From Takakia lepidozioides (lineage: Eukaryota; Streptophyta; Takakiopsida; Takakiales; Takakiaceae), in contig CM060732.1 in assembly GCA_030704615.1 (NCBI GenBank), forward strand, positions 62,973,053-63,037,052: a stretch of 64,000 nt of DNA, given 5' to 3'. The notes beneath the pieces are model-generated. The model was given only the letters and a program-made list of their open reading frames with translations, had not been told where the DNA came from and searched no databases. Of the stretch, positions 34,121 to 45,530 are shown piece after piece. The stretch's first letter is position 1; each line of letters starts with the position of its first letter. The translations under genes were made by a program, and so were the position numbers.

Positions 34121-35260
34121 ATGACAAGTGACAAAATATTGTCTGCCATGGGAGAGATCATGTTATTTTTGCAATTCATGCTTATGGAGGCTCCAGAGCT
34201 GTTTGGGATCAAGAGATACTCACAAGAGGCTTTACCATCATTCTTGCATGATGTTGGCCTATTCGAGGAGGAGGATCCAAATATCAACCTCATCGCATGT
34301 AGGAGCTCCTTGCAGCGGCTTCTCACAATTATGAAATTCAAGCCAAGAGCTCGTCCATCTTCAGGGATGTGGGTCAAGCATAGGTCGAGAGCGTGGTTTG
34401 AGGACTTTCTTTTACAGTATGACGATGAAAGATGGCTACATATCATGAAGATGAGCTCAGGCACGTTTAGTGGCTGTGCGATACTCTTGCACCAGTTCTA
34501 AAGATGCAGGATACCAAGTATCGAAAGAGTTTATCTGTACCTATGAGAGTAGGGGCAGTACTTTACAAACTACTATGGGCGGCCGCAACCATTGAAATAT
34601 CAGAGGGTTTTGGAATCGGTCGTTCAACTTTATACGAGCTTCTTCGACAAGTAGTCCCTGCCATAATTTGCCTATTGGGTCACCATCTGCAATGGCAAGG
34701 TGGTGAAACTCTAAAAAGAACCATGCTCGAAAATGAGAGGAGATCAGGGATTCCGAATATTATTGGTGCAATTTATTGCACACAAATACGAATCAAGGCC
34801 CCAAACACTGACATCAAGTTCGACTATAGGAATAGAAATGGATACTATTCTATGGTTCTACAAGGAGTAGTGGATGCAGATGCAAAGTTCGTGGACATCT
34901 ACGTTGGAGAACCCGAAAGCATGAATGATGGTAGGGTGTTACGGAATTCCCCACTATTCCATCCGGCTTCTCAAGGAACTCTACTACGTGGTGAGAACGT
35001 AATTCTTGAGAATGGGCACCCAATTCCGCCACTCCTCATCGGTGACGCCATTTATCCTGCACTCCCATAGCTCATTCCTAGTTACAAGAGGGCTCCCAAT
35101 GCTCCAGCCCTCTCTAGAGCCAAATCAGTTTTCAATCATCAATTATCGAAGGCAAAAATCTTCTCAGAAATTGCTTTTGGACGAATGAAAGGCTCTGCCA
35201 AACATCTACGAATAGGGCTGGCACCCTTCACTGGCTTGATAAAGTGCTGATGCCAGCCAC
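34121..35260 (+). pseudogene. PIF/Harbinger DDE transposase (HARBI1-type), broken
   Basis: The first frame (34121-34501) contains the N-terminal block RSRAWFEDFLLQYDDERW with KMSSGTF. One base out of register near 34478, the second frame (34504-35070) carries GIGRSTLYELLRQVV, GIPNIIGAIYCTQIRIKAP, NRNGYYSMVLQGVVDADAKF, NDGRVLRNSPLF and LLIGDAIYPALP. A TAG replaces the tryptophan normally present in PWL. The frame then continues with AKIFSEIAFGRMKG, which holds the catalytic glutamate. The first catalytic aspartate, usually in GAIDCTHI, is tyrosine here (GAIYCTQI), so the copy is catalytically dead even apart from the frame breaks. Downstream homology fades at about 35260. Confidence 0.85.
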
Positions 35261-36900
35261 GGACACACTGAATCAATATCACATCTACAAGAAGAAATTA
35301 GAGTTGGGAGTTACCTTGCGGCGCATACCAGCCACGTTAGTAGGAGAAAACAGTGAGATCCAATTGAAGACATTCCTCTTTACCAATCCATGATGCTCCA
35401 CATCTTTGGCGACTACAAACCTGAACAAAGAGCAGATGGCACAGATTCAATTCAGGTGGCACATATTTCCTTCCTAAATGGTCTGACAAATAAGGACAAG
35501 CAGATCGAAGAGAGGGTGTTGGGTTGGCCCAAAGGAGGGAGAGAGAAAGACCCATCCAGGATCAGCATTGCCACAAACCAGTCTCCATGAGAGCAAAGGA
35601 AGTGTGTACCAAGGTCCATTGGAGAGGCCCAGGCCTTGGCATTGACCTATTGTGTAAAACCAAAACCCTCTATGAATTAAGAACTCTCCAGTCTCTGCTT
35701 CAAGGAGGCACCCTTCCTGCTCACCAAGATGCCTGGTTATGAACTTGACCTGCATTAATATAGTTGGAAGCTGGTTAGAATCAGTGACCATCATGACATA
35801 GAATGTTGTAAAGCATGTCTAGTTATAGGTTTGATGAAAAGCTAGTGTGCTCATTAACCATTCCCTGGAAACACCACCTACTACGTAAGATTATGGGCTA
35901 AGTGTGGGTTGCACATGGTACCTTGCACCAAGCTGAGGCCGATCCGATTAGGAAAACTGAGGATCTGCTGTGCGGGCTGGAACAGTAATTCAGATTCAGA
36001 CAAGTGAAAATAATAATTCAGTGAACAGTAAATCATTTGTCTGATTAATCACCTCTTGCGCTTACTTCAATCAGAGGGCAAGAGAGACATCTCACCTAAA
36101 AAGTTGATGAGCGGTTGCTGGTGCAGTGGATGTTTTGCCAGTACCAAGAGCCCATAAAACAGTAGGTGTGGTAACTGCATGCCTTACCCCATTACCCAAC
36201 TCAGTATTCTCCCTCCTTGTCAAGCCCCCTCAACTTCCACAAGCCAGACCATAAAATTAGCTTCAAGCAGGAGCATTCACATTGTGATTATCACAACAGC
36301 TTCATTAATGTAAAGGAGAAACGCACATTTCCAGTTTTCCAGCGTATTAGTGAGAGTCCGCACAGCCTCCTCTTGATGTGCACGTCCTTTACCTGATTGG
36401 GCCCACTACCATGACATCCAACCCCCTAAACTTAAGCTACTTCTTGCTCAAGTTTATTCAACTTGATGCGACTTGATTCAAGATGCTGCACATATGCCTG
36501 TACCACACAACCAACCACCCCTCACTCTCAGCTAAAGACCTACATATGCATTCGGTGTCTACTTGTGCCACAGACTTGAAACTGAAGCATACAACACATG
36601 TATCAGGCTTTGATCGAAGAGAAAACTACATTTTTCCTGAGCGGGGAAGCTTCGTAACTCATGTGGGAAAAAAAAAAACACATTTTGGAATGCAGTTGTG
36701 CGGCGCAGTGAGAAGCGTCCATGCCAGTGACCAAGTAGAGAAGTACCAGTGAAGGAACAGGATTTCAGGGACGTCCCTGGAGGCTGAACACGGGGAGAGA
36801 GAAAGTGGTTCGCGCGGGCAGGAAAGAAAACCGGGCAGCAGAGAAAACCGGGCAGCAGCACGGTTTGTTAACCACGACGTGCCTAGTTAACTAGATGGCA
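35261..36900. other. Harbinger 3' interior, nothing recognised
   Basis: No domain-bearing frame. It includes a poly-A run near 36669-36679. Confidence 0.4.
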
Positions 36901-36995
36901 GGTGCGGCCGGGTCCTTAATTAACTATCGGGCCGGTCACTTAACTGTCCGGTTAGCCGTCGGTTAGCTAACCGGCAGGTGCGGCCGCGGCCTAAT
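36901..36995. repeat. GC-rich palindromic tract CCGGTTAG/CTAACCGG
   Basis: The motifs CCGGTTAG, CGGTTAGCTAACCG and GGTGCGGCCG recur here and form short palindromes. A similar CCGGTTAGATAACCGG palindrome occurs near the left end of the Harbinger element (about 29349-29364), so the two ends share palindromic subterminal sequence. Confidence 0.6.
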
Positions 36996-37162
36996 TTCAT
37001 CTTTTTTTGTCCTATGGAGATGTTCCCAATAAAACACATGTTCCCAAGAATATGTTCCCGATAGGTTAGCGTTGTCTGCTGGTGCGCCTCCAGCGGAAAC
37101 AACCGCGATGCGGGAGAGGAGAGGAGCGAGGAGGGAGTTAGGGTTTTTGGGACCTGCAACTA

Positions 37163-37354
37163 ACCCTTGGTCCGAATAGGTACTCAGTAGTAGGGACTAA
37201 CTCATCGCTAGTAACATATACATTTATCACCCTTGTGTGAATAGGTCTTGGATTAGGTAGAATACATGCTGGGTAATACTTTTGACCGGGGGCTAGAGGG
37301 AGGGATAAATACGACCCGTACTGAACCCCTTCTACCCCTTGGTGCGAATGGACC
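37163..37354 (+). repeat. Right TIR and two TIR-like subterminal repeats of the Harbinger element
   Basis: CCCCTTGGTGCGAATGGACC at 37335-37354 is the TIR. Related sequences in the same orientation occur at about 37163-37181 (ACCCTTGGTCCGAATAGGT) and 37229-37245 (ACCCTTGTGTGAATAGG). Repeats of this kind are the expected binding sites of the Myb-like protein or transposase. Confidence 0.75.
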
Positions 37355-37454
37355 TTTTAAGGGCACTTTTAGCCAAAAATATATATACGATGGATGAGTA
37401 TCGCCACTTTGGATGAAAAAGGAGATTTCTAGGCTAGGAAAGTAGGGGCCTTCA
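37355..37454 (-). repeat. LTR A, copy 2, piece 3 of 3
   Basis: Colinear with about 20530-20629: GGCACTTTTAGCC, the ATATACGATGGATGAGTATC segment, then CTAGGCTAGGAAAGTA and GGGCCTTCA. It ends the LTR at 37454 and is followed by CAAGCC (37455-37460), which also precedes piece 1 at 23593-23598 and copy 1 at 20195-20200. Confidence 0.88.
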
Positions 37455-37483
37455 CAAGCCCACGCACCCACACTCTTGAGTAA

Positions 37484-37694
37484 GGGTCACTTTACACTAG
37501 GGTCCAAGCCCAAAGCCGGCCAATATGCTTACATGGCACCTACTTTTGGCGCGAACTTCTTGGTCCAGACCAAAGAAAAGGAACCCTCCCGATAGCTGGG
37601 CCCAGCTCCTTGCCTCCGGACCAAGACACAGCCCAAGAGTGGCACTTCTCGGTCCCACGATTTCTTGGTCTTGGTCCCTAGTGTAAAGTGGGCC
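37484..37694. mobile_element. Tourist-like MITE, 211 bp
   Basis: Terminal inverted repeats of about 25 bp: GGGTCACTTTACACTAGGGT at the left, complemented at the right by the segment ending CCCTAGTGTAAAGTGGGCC, with three or so mismatches. TAA flanks both ends (37481-37483 and 37695-37697), the target duplication of Tourist/Harbinger-type MITEs. It has no coding capacity. Confidence 0.82.
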
Positions 37695-38070
37695 TAAGTG
37701 ATTGAATCCAGCCCCTTATAGTGAGAGAAGAAAATAACATCTTTCGTAGTAACCTCGCACAAAGAACCTCCCAACACTGGGTAAGTAGATGTAACACAAG
37801 TTTTGTCTTAATTCTGACAGTCATGGAAGGCATCTTGACAGAGAACTCTAGGAAAAAAATCATAACACTGAACCTTGGGAGCATAATGAACCAGGTTCTT
37901 CTCGGAATATTCTGGGATTGGCTATCTCTGAATAGCACGGATCTCATAGTAGGATCAACCGTCTGTCCGATACAATACTTTGGGGTCCTGCAGAGTTGAA
38001 GCATTTGAAGGTGCCACTACCTGTTGCATGCGGCAGAGGAGCAGACCGTGTGCGTGTGTGGAAGCTAGAC

Positions 38071-40486
38071 ATGTTTAGTAGCGAGGAAAGGCAAAAGCAG
38101 CGCACAGGCAAATACGGCACTTCTCGCGATCAGTACCTCCAGGTCTCTCTCACTCTTTCTTTTGCTGGCAATTTTTGGCACCGTATCCAGTTTGTTCGAT
38201 GTCATTGATTGGTGGGTGAAAATGGGTGTGCAGGATTTGGTGACAGAGTTTCAAGAAACCGTCAGTGAGGGTATATCGCTTCCATACGACCGGCAAATTT
38301 CAGTCCTTCTCTTGTTGGTGACAGGGTTGTTTTGGTCTTCAGATGTAACATGGTATTTCGTAGAGTTTGGCGTGGTCAAGCCATGTGTAGATCTGTGCGT
38401 GCAGGATCGGGCAGCAAAGTGCTCATGTGGTGGTGTCTTGAACCGTATCACAAGATGCGGCCTGAGTTCTGAAAACCCTAATGCAGCTCAAGTTAACATA
38501 GTGCATGAGTGGGATAACTTGCGCTACTGTCAGTTCGACTCATGAAATATCTTGTAAATCGAGGCTTGTAGTATATCTTAATTCACAGGAAAGCAATGCG
38601 GGTGCAGAAGCAAAGGAGCAATTGGTGGCCCACTTGGCTAATTTTGCCTACGACCCATTCAATTATGACCATCTCCGCAAGGTACTTTCACTGTTTGTAC
38701 ATTCCCATCTATGGTTGTGGGTGATGTCCTGCAATATTATTAGGGAGACCGCACACACGGTATGCTCGCAGATAGGGAGGGGATGTTTCATAAGAGTTTT
38801 CTTTTTGGAGTGGCTGCTCTACACCTTCTTTATCCCAATTTGAAACCCTTATTGTGGGTACACACTTTTCCTTGCTCAGTGATATCAAAGTCTGTATCTC
38901 TGTGCTGTAACAACCACGGACACACTGTCTCTGACTCTGTTAGCTCACAACGATGTGCAGCTGCATGTCTTGGATCTATTTTTGGACTGCTTGACAGAAC
39001 CTGATGAAAAGCTTGTGGAGTTTGGGGGAGGCGGGCTGTGCAATTGCAGTCCTGGTTAGTGCCATCGCAATTCCATCAAGTATTTGCATGGGTTGCTTGT
39101 TGCCGAACAAAGTGCAGAGAACAAAGTTTCGTTGACATTATGAGTGTGTCTATTGTCAGACAATCACCATATTCTAGTCTAGTAGTCTAAACTTTTGATT
39201 TTGCAGCGGTTAAGGTGGGGTCTTTATGTTGTGCTACTTATGGTCTATCCAGAGTAGTGATAGGTGCTCAAGATGTATCACTGTTGGATTAGTCTTTGAA
39301 TGCAGATTGATCGGTTAACTGCAGTTTATATGTATGGCAGATCCAGCAAATGCAAAGGTGATTGTGGAGAATGGCGGCATTCCTCTGATGATTTCGTGCT
39401 TATCAAGCCCTGTACAAAATACGGTGACCATCTACTCTTTCCCATTACTGTTCTCTACAGAAGCTACACTTTACAGTAGGCTATGTGACTTCCATTTCAA
39501 AGCATTGGGAGATGTACCCATATTTGACACTCTGCTCTCAGCAGCCCAATGCAAAACTGAGAACCATCTATGAGAGCTGGGGTCAACTGGCATCTACACA
39601 AGGCCTTCTCTATAAAGGACCAGGCAATGGCCACAAGGCTACGGCAAACAACATCTTATGAGTACAATCTATAAAGGACCAGGTCAAAGGCTTTTCCAAA
39701 AGTCAGCGGTCCAAAGACAAGGGGCAGCCTATACTGCTTTCCGAAGTTGATCGGTTTGCCAATGTGTTAATTGTTCCATCTAAAACCAGGAGCTCTTTCT
39801 AAAGCCAGAGAGTTGTTAATTTCTGTGGGCACTATGCTCTCAAGTGTGTTCATAGCCAGGGACTAGGCAACCGGGAGTGATGGACATGTATGAGAGTGCA
39901 ATGACTGTTTCATTCTGAGACAGTTATGCATCCTAGAGTTTTATGTGTTGTGGAGATAATGTCCACAAGGCTGTTGTGCATCTGTAAGCATCTTTGTTTC
40001 TAGTACACTCTCTCTTGCCCTTTGTGGTCAGATGTTGAGGTGCACAGTGGATTTCTTGAATATGGCATTTCGGGTTGAATGCCAGGTGTTATCTGCAATC
40101 ACAACATTGTATTATCTCTGCAGTCCGTCGACTAAGAAAGGTAGTTGCCTTGCACTTCTCTTTATGCAGAATTTTTACTCTTTACTGCCCAAAATGACAG
40201 TCCAGAAACAGCTGATATCAGTTATCATTATGTTGAAGGTTTTCTCATTTCGTCTCTGTTCTCTATGTTATAATGTTTTCTTTCTTCCCCTCCGTGGCTG
40301 CTTGGTGGTCAGCAGGTGGAAGTTGTTGTTACACAAATCTGACCAACCTCATGACTCTACTGTGCAGAAATATTGACACCGCAAGTTGTGGAATATATGA
40401 ACACATATGTGAAGGCAGCAGATGCCAATGTTCTACTTAGTAATATAGCACAGGCCTTTATTGATAAGCATGTTCACACATCATGA
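38071..40486 (+). CDS. ARMC7: Armadillo repeat-containing protein 7-like, 7 exons
   Basis: The exons are 38071-38142, about 38234-38260, 38589-38681, 38961-39054, 39341-39423, 40086-40140 and 40368-40486. All phases join and give about 180 codons, slightly shorter than animal ARMC7. Diagnostic segments are [12 protein letters not shown] (exon 1), DLVTEFQET (exon 2), [19 protein letters not shown] (exon 3), [20 protein letters not shown] (exon 4), [18 protein letters not shown] (exon 5), [13 protein letters not shown] (exon 6) and AFIDKH near the C-terminus (exon 7). The start is the first ATG in frame with the family N-terminus. The exon 2 donor is the least certain: ACC|GTCAGT keeps phase, while the stronger-looking GTATAT ten bases later does not. 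The protein is a small armadillo fold, likely a scaffold for protein contacts; its role in plants is not known to me. Intron 5 holds a 43-bp LINE-tail insertion. Confidence 0.92.
39625..39667 (+). mobile_element. 43-bp LINE 3'-tail insertion with 16-bp target duplication
   Basis: The insert (CAATGGCCACAAGGCTACGG and onward, ending ATGAGTACAA) matches the LINE 3' ends at about 15415-15452 and 16755-16795. It is flanked by a perfect 16-bp direct repeat, TCTATAAAGGACCAGG, at 39609-39624 and 39668-39683. This is the hallmark of target-primed reverse transcription stopped almost at once. It lies in ARMC7 intron 5. Confidence 0.88.
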
Positions 40487-42543
40487 CGGCGAGAACCAGA
40501 GGCAAGGCTTAATATGCGGCTACAGTGGAGTTGCACTCTGAATGATGCCAGAAACGTGGCTGCAATGTGGGCCCAGACAAATGAATGGTGCAATTGGGCC
40601 CTTGGACAGCTGCCTCATACCCAAAATATGTGCTAGGACTTATTCAACCCAAGGAGAGGGTCTACTGGTCTACTGGCCATGACTCTTTTGCATGGTTCCT
40701 GTCTGAAGGCAGAACCAGAGTGGGAGAAGTGTCCGTGATTCCTGGAAAGCCCACCAAGCATATCTCCCATGTCAACTGAAAACAACTGCAACATTTTTGT
40801 GTCTGGTAAATGTTGCTATTTATTCAGTTGCCTAGAATTGTTAGAAGTATTCACAGTTGGGAACATTATAATCTTGAATGTCAAGCAGTCGAACCATTTC
40901 CAGGTTCACCGGGCTATACCACAAAGAATCAGCTTCTGTTTCCTTACGCATGGATCTAACAGGGAATGAAACATTGCCTTAAGAGACTAAACTAGCCTAA
41001 ATGGTGGGGTCCTCCCTCTTCTCTGTCAATCAATGGGCGATGAATTTCCTTTACTTTCCTTTCCTGCCTTTCCTTCTGCATTTTAGTTGGGTTTTGCAAT
41101 TCGGGTTTCAATTTCCTATGATATAGTAGGTAGACTAGGCTGACCAAAGGTGGCCTCAGTGTAGCAGAGGCAAGTGATTGGTGAAGCAATGTTGTCAGCC
41201 TAACCATGTAATGTGGCAGAGTCCTAGTTTTAGCACTTGATTGTCTAGCCAAATGCCTGCTCATAGATGCTTGGCTTTTCTCAATCCCTGCTCAGTACCG
41301 GTCAAGTATTGGAGGCACATGTATACCACAGTTTGGCCAACCAAAGGAGGTATTGGGAATTCTGTACTAACAGTACAGCAGCAAATACTTACCTCTACAT
41401 CCCAACATGAAAACCGAACTCTCTGATATGCGCATTTGGTTGGTAAATGATCTGACATACTTACTCGCCTGTTGCGCATGGGCTCAACAGCATAACCGGA
41501 GAAAGGGGAAATACTGTAGTAGATTCCCCCCCCCCCAAAAAAAGTACACTATGTTTTTCCCATGAGGTTTGAGTGAACTGTTGACCCAAAGAGACCCATG
41601 TTTTCTGAATCAAGTTTCCGGTGTCTCTGTCGGCTCATGACTGCACTGCAGACAACAATTTGCAAGATATATGATTGAAATGTGAACCGAATGTGTATCT
41701 CCATCAGAGACATTATGCAATAACCCTCTGTCGATATCATGATAAGTGCGATGATGATAAATGGCTTACCAAAGTCTCCCTGCACTTGGGGTTGAGACTA
41801 ATTTGATTTGGAGAGCATGTTGCTTGCTTCTGCCAATGCACTGTAACCCTACTTGATTTTTTTCTTTTGCAACTTGGCCCCTTTGAGGCGACTCTAGTGG
41901 GCTCTAAATTGGGTCTCCAGATGCAGCTTCCACATGATCGGACCATCAAAATGGTGCTCTAGGAGAATATCAGTAGTCAGACTCAAGCATGACCTCCTTG
42001 GGACTCGAGAAATATCCTTCATATCGGGCTTTGACCACTATTGTTCGTTCCTTCCTTCATTCAAAGCCCTGTGCTCAGCCGGCCCACTATCAGGTCCCAA
42101 CAGCTTCTTCAAGAGAGAAAGGAAAAAACAAGAAAAATAACCTTCTGAAGCCTAACCTAATCAGTACAAACAAGTTCAGAGGCCAGTTGGGCAACAACTG
42201 CCTTCATCCTTTGTCTGCCACGTGCTGCCGATGCACATAAGTTTACGCCACCCTGCTGATCACAGATAGATAAAGAGTGCAGAAGAGAGAGTACCTATAC
42301 CAAACAGTAAGTTAAGTAAAAGCACACATATCTGCATGAGTGCCAAGTTGGGTGTCAAGTGGGAATGTCAGACTGTCCATTACATTCCATGTCATAGTGC
42401 AGGGGATTATGCGATGGATTGTCCTGCGGTTGGTGTTGTTGGATGGTATGGATGGTTAGAGACTCTGACTAAGTTTGATTGGTTGTTGGGTGGATCAAAT
42501 GACGATTTCGGGTCCACAAAGGAAAAAGGGTTTGGAGACCATG
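40487..42543. other. Intergenic, no gene supported
   Basis: Downstream of ARMC7, including its 3' UTR. A homopolymer run of C (about 41527-41537) followed by A is present. No frame carries a recognisable domain. Confidence 0.4.
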
Positions 42544-42552
42544 ATGCTGCAC

Positions 42553-42603
42553 GCCAAGTAATAGAAAAGGCCCGGGAGTTGAATGCTCCCTGGGCGGGTG
42601 TGC
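42553..42603 (+). repeat. Left TIR of the MULE
   Basis: Pairs with 51789-51839 at 49 of 51 positions. It contains an internal short palindrome GGGAG-7-CTCCC. Confidence 0.9.
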
Positions 42604-43293
42604 CTGCGTGGCCCGCCCCTCCCCCCGCCCGCCCGGCCTCCACTGAAAGCCGTTATACATGAATGATGTCACACAGTCCTGCATCATGCATGTTCATCAT
42701 GTGCCATGTAACATATTCATCCATCATCACCATACTATGAGACATCGACATAGATACTTGGTTAGTCACACATCGATTCAAAATTCAATTTGAACTTGGA
42801 AATAATTATTTTAATTGACTGTAGCGGATGATTACTTCCGTCCGAGCAATTGTCGGCCTGATCTCCTCTCCTCATCATTGTCCTCCTCGTTGTCCCATCA
42901 CCGTGGCAACAACGTGTATCACCCTTGCATCCGCTGTGAAACCGAGTATTGCTGAAACGACATGTCTGTACATGACAAAACTGAAGAGTTTATCCCCCCA
43001 ACTGCTCCCCCATCTTGTTTCGAAACTTCGAAACCAAGTGCAATCTCCGAGCGTAGGTGCTTTCAACCACAATGTGTTACAATGGTGTTATCAATGGCAT
43101 GGCATCCCTCCCGGTAAAGACAACGCTGAAGTAACCTACATTCTCTAGAGTCGTGTGAATGATTTCATAACTGGGGAATCTTGTCGTCCTGATGGACCAT
43201 GCACTTTCCACAAACATCGCCAAAGAGGATGTCCAGCAGGATCTCTCCAAGCCCCACGCACAAACTCTGCCTTAAGTATGACAAGGTATAAAT

Positions 43294-45530
43294 TTGGGCC
43301 TTCCATGTATTTACCATAATCCTGGTTGTGTTCAATGCATTGCGTGTCCCCTTGCTCTATTACTAATGGAAGCTCATGCTCACAACATGTACCACTGCTC
43401 ATACGGGCCAGAGGACAAGACAAGTGCCCTCTTGGCGGTTAGGCCGCCATGGCACACAAGAAATGGCGAGCACCACCTCCCAAAGAAGGGGGGGAAGCCA
43501 AGAGTCACGGCCTCTTCCTCTGAGCAGAAGCCTAAACAAGTGAGGACCACAAAAACGAAATCGGGGGAAGGCATTAAGAGGGGATGCATGTGTCGTTTTG
43601 TAGTGAAGCAATGCTACGTGGATCCAGAAATTGCCGAGCTTGTGTATCATGAGAAGAGACATGTCAATGGGGCTGGAGAGTTCTGTCATAGGCCTGCACA
43701 TGAAACTGGGCCTGAAACTGGATGTGTTGCATTAGCTCCCCACGTCAGCGAGGAAATGACAGCATGGGTTTTGCACAACCTGCATCTAAGACTGAGTATC
43801 AGTAAAATTATGGCAAAGCACGCGCAGCGGGTGAGGGAGATGATGGATGCTGGGTTGGAGGTCAATCGTGACACCTCCCTCCTCTCTTGGGACATTTGGA
43901 ATATTGCCAACAAATGTGATGAAGAAACATTTAAGAAGCACTCGAATGGTGCACGTAGTGTGCGAATGTGGGTTGAGGCGAACCCAGGAAGTGTTTTCTA
44001 CTACCAAGAAGAGGCAAATCACCCTGCATGGACATCAAATGACCGAAAACTCGACCTCCCATTTGTGTTGGGCATTCAAATTGATTGGCAGAAAAAACAG
44101 ATGGTGAAGCACGGACATTCCAAATTAGTGGCGTGTAATGCAAATGAATATCCTGAATGCCCATGAATATAAAAAAGGTGTAATGCAACCCTAAACGTGC
44201 ATGAATATCCTCAAATGTGAAGTACATATAAAGTTTAGGGTTTTGGTGACAGTCCACTTGTTAATCAAGTTCACTAACTCCTGTTTTACATGGCTGTTGT
44301 TGCACTATCCCTTGTACACCATGATGGTGTTTGATGAGTGGTTGAATGGCATTCCAGTTGTGTATATTATATCGGCCAGGTGCAAGACCATGGATCTGCG
44401 GCCATAGATGGAGGCATTAAAACAACAGATGAAGAACGTGAAAGTGGACTAGCGCCCCAATGCCTTCATAGTTGACGACACAGATGCAGAAATCGCTGCC
44501 ATCAGGTAACTCCACCAATAGTACGTTCACTCTCCACCCATTGCCTCTATGTCAACATGTATTTTATATATACAACGTCATGAGAAACAGATCTGTATGG
44601 GGGGATTGTGCAGTTTTCCTGTGCTTGTGGCATGTCCGGAGAGCCTGGCAAAAGAATGCAGTCGCGAAGATCAAGAATGCGGTTTTGCGAGCGGCTGTTT
44701 TGCAGGACCTTGCACACATCATGTACGACAAAATGGACACCTTTGGGGATGCAGGTGAGGCATGGGCAGTATACAAATTAATTGAATTGCGAGAGAAGTA
44801 TCTATCTGAGGTTTAGTTCTGCAACACCATGGAGACAGAGTGGCTACCCAAAGCAAAAATGTGTATAATTGGATCACGTAACATTCCCCATGCCTCCCAA
44901 GATACCAATGTTGCCATTGAAGCTTACCACAGGAACCTGAAAGCTCAATTGAAGTGCAGCAAAAGTGTTCTCACTAGTAGGCGGATGGATTGGCTCATCT
45001 CCGAACTCACAGGTGATATCCTTACGCATTACTGGTACATGTCTCATGCGAAGGCCTATGGTTTCATCCGGAACAAAAAGCTGGAGGGATTTGTTTGTAG
45101 TTCCATTTTGCTTGCCAAACATATTCCTAAAGACAACGTCCATCTACCTGATACTCCCATAGGCCTCGCAACAGTTGAATGTCATCACCATGTAGGTAAG
45201 ACATTCACCATCTATAATCCGGACTCAAAGTGGGCTTGTTGTGATTGCCCTTGGGCCAAAAAAGGCAATATGTGTGCACACCAAGTAAAAGTGCTGAAGA
45301 TGCTTCACCCTCATCTTGAGGATGGGCTCATTGCAAAGTTTTGTGGATCTCTAATGGACACATGTAGGGGTGGCCTTCTCAATTTGGTTACAGGTCCTGC
45401 TGCTTTGTGCATGACAGGGCGGGAAAAACGGTGTGTTCCTGTGAAACCGCAAAATACATGTCAGATTATCCCGCCCCTCTGTCATGTATGCCAAGGAGCT
45501 TCCTTCAAATGCATACAATGCCAGACATAG
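43294..45530 (+). pseudogene. MULE transposase with SWIM zinc finger, broken
   Basis: The N-terminal part (43294-44166) has a cysteine/histidine block GCMCRFVVKQCYVDPEIAEL with a later H and C, resembling the FAR1/WRKY-GCM-like DNA-binding finger of these transposases, then FVLGIQIDWQKKQM. The next catalytic segment reads VACNA where MDA(T) is usual, so the first acidic residue appears to be asparagine. About 120 bp of unrelated sequence (44165-44290) with repeated CATGAATATCCT follows. The frame resumes with LYTMMVFDEWLNGIPVVYII and a TAG at 44406-44408. The helical domain (44560-44816, ending in another TAG) leads to the C-terminal part (44829-45530) with DTNVAIEAYHRNLK and the SWIM finger WACCDCPWAKKGNMCAH. 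Multiple stops and a shift make it a pseudogene. Confidence 0.87.

Larger units (their letters stand above)
29214..37354 (+). mobile_element. PIF/Harbinger DNA transposon, 8.1 kb, decayed
   Basis: The terminal inverted repeats are GGTCCATTCGCACCAGGGGT at 29214-29233 and the complement of GGTCCATTCGCACCAAGGGG ending at 37354. The left flank is TTTA; the right flank is TTTTAA. LTR-A copy 1 shows the uninserted sequence AACGGTTTAACGGCAC, so the site is TTA with a slight T-run difference, matching the 3-bp TTA/TAA duplications of PIF/Harbinger elements. The element encodes the two proteins expected for the superfamily, a Myb/SANT-like DNA-binding protein (29857-30827) and a HARBI1-type DDE transposase (34121-35260). 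Both are broken, and a second transposase piece lies inverted at 33391-33738. Orientation is assigned from the larger genes. Confidence 0.9.

Noticed and set aside
42336-42662. 108-codon plus-strand frame
   Set aside because: It crosses the MULE terminus, so it is a chance fusion of flank and TIR.
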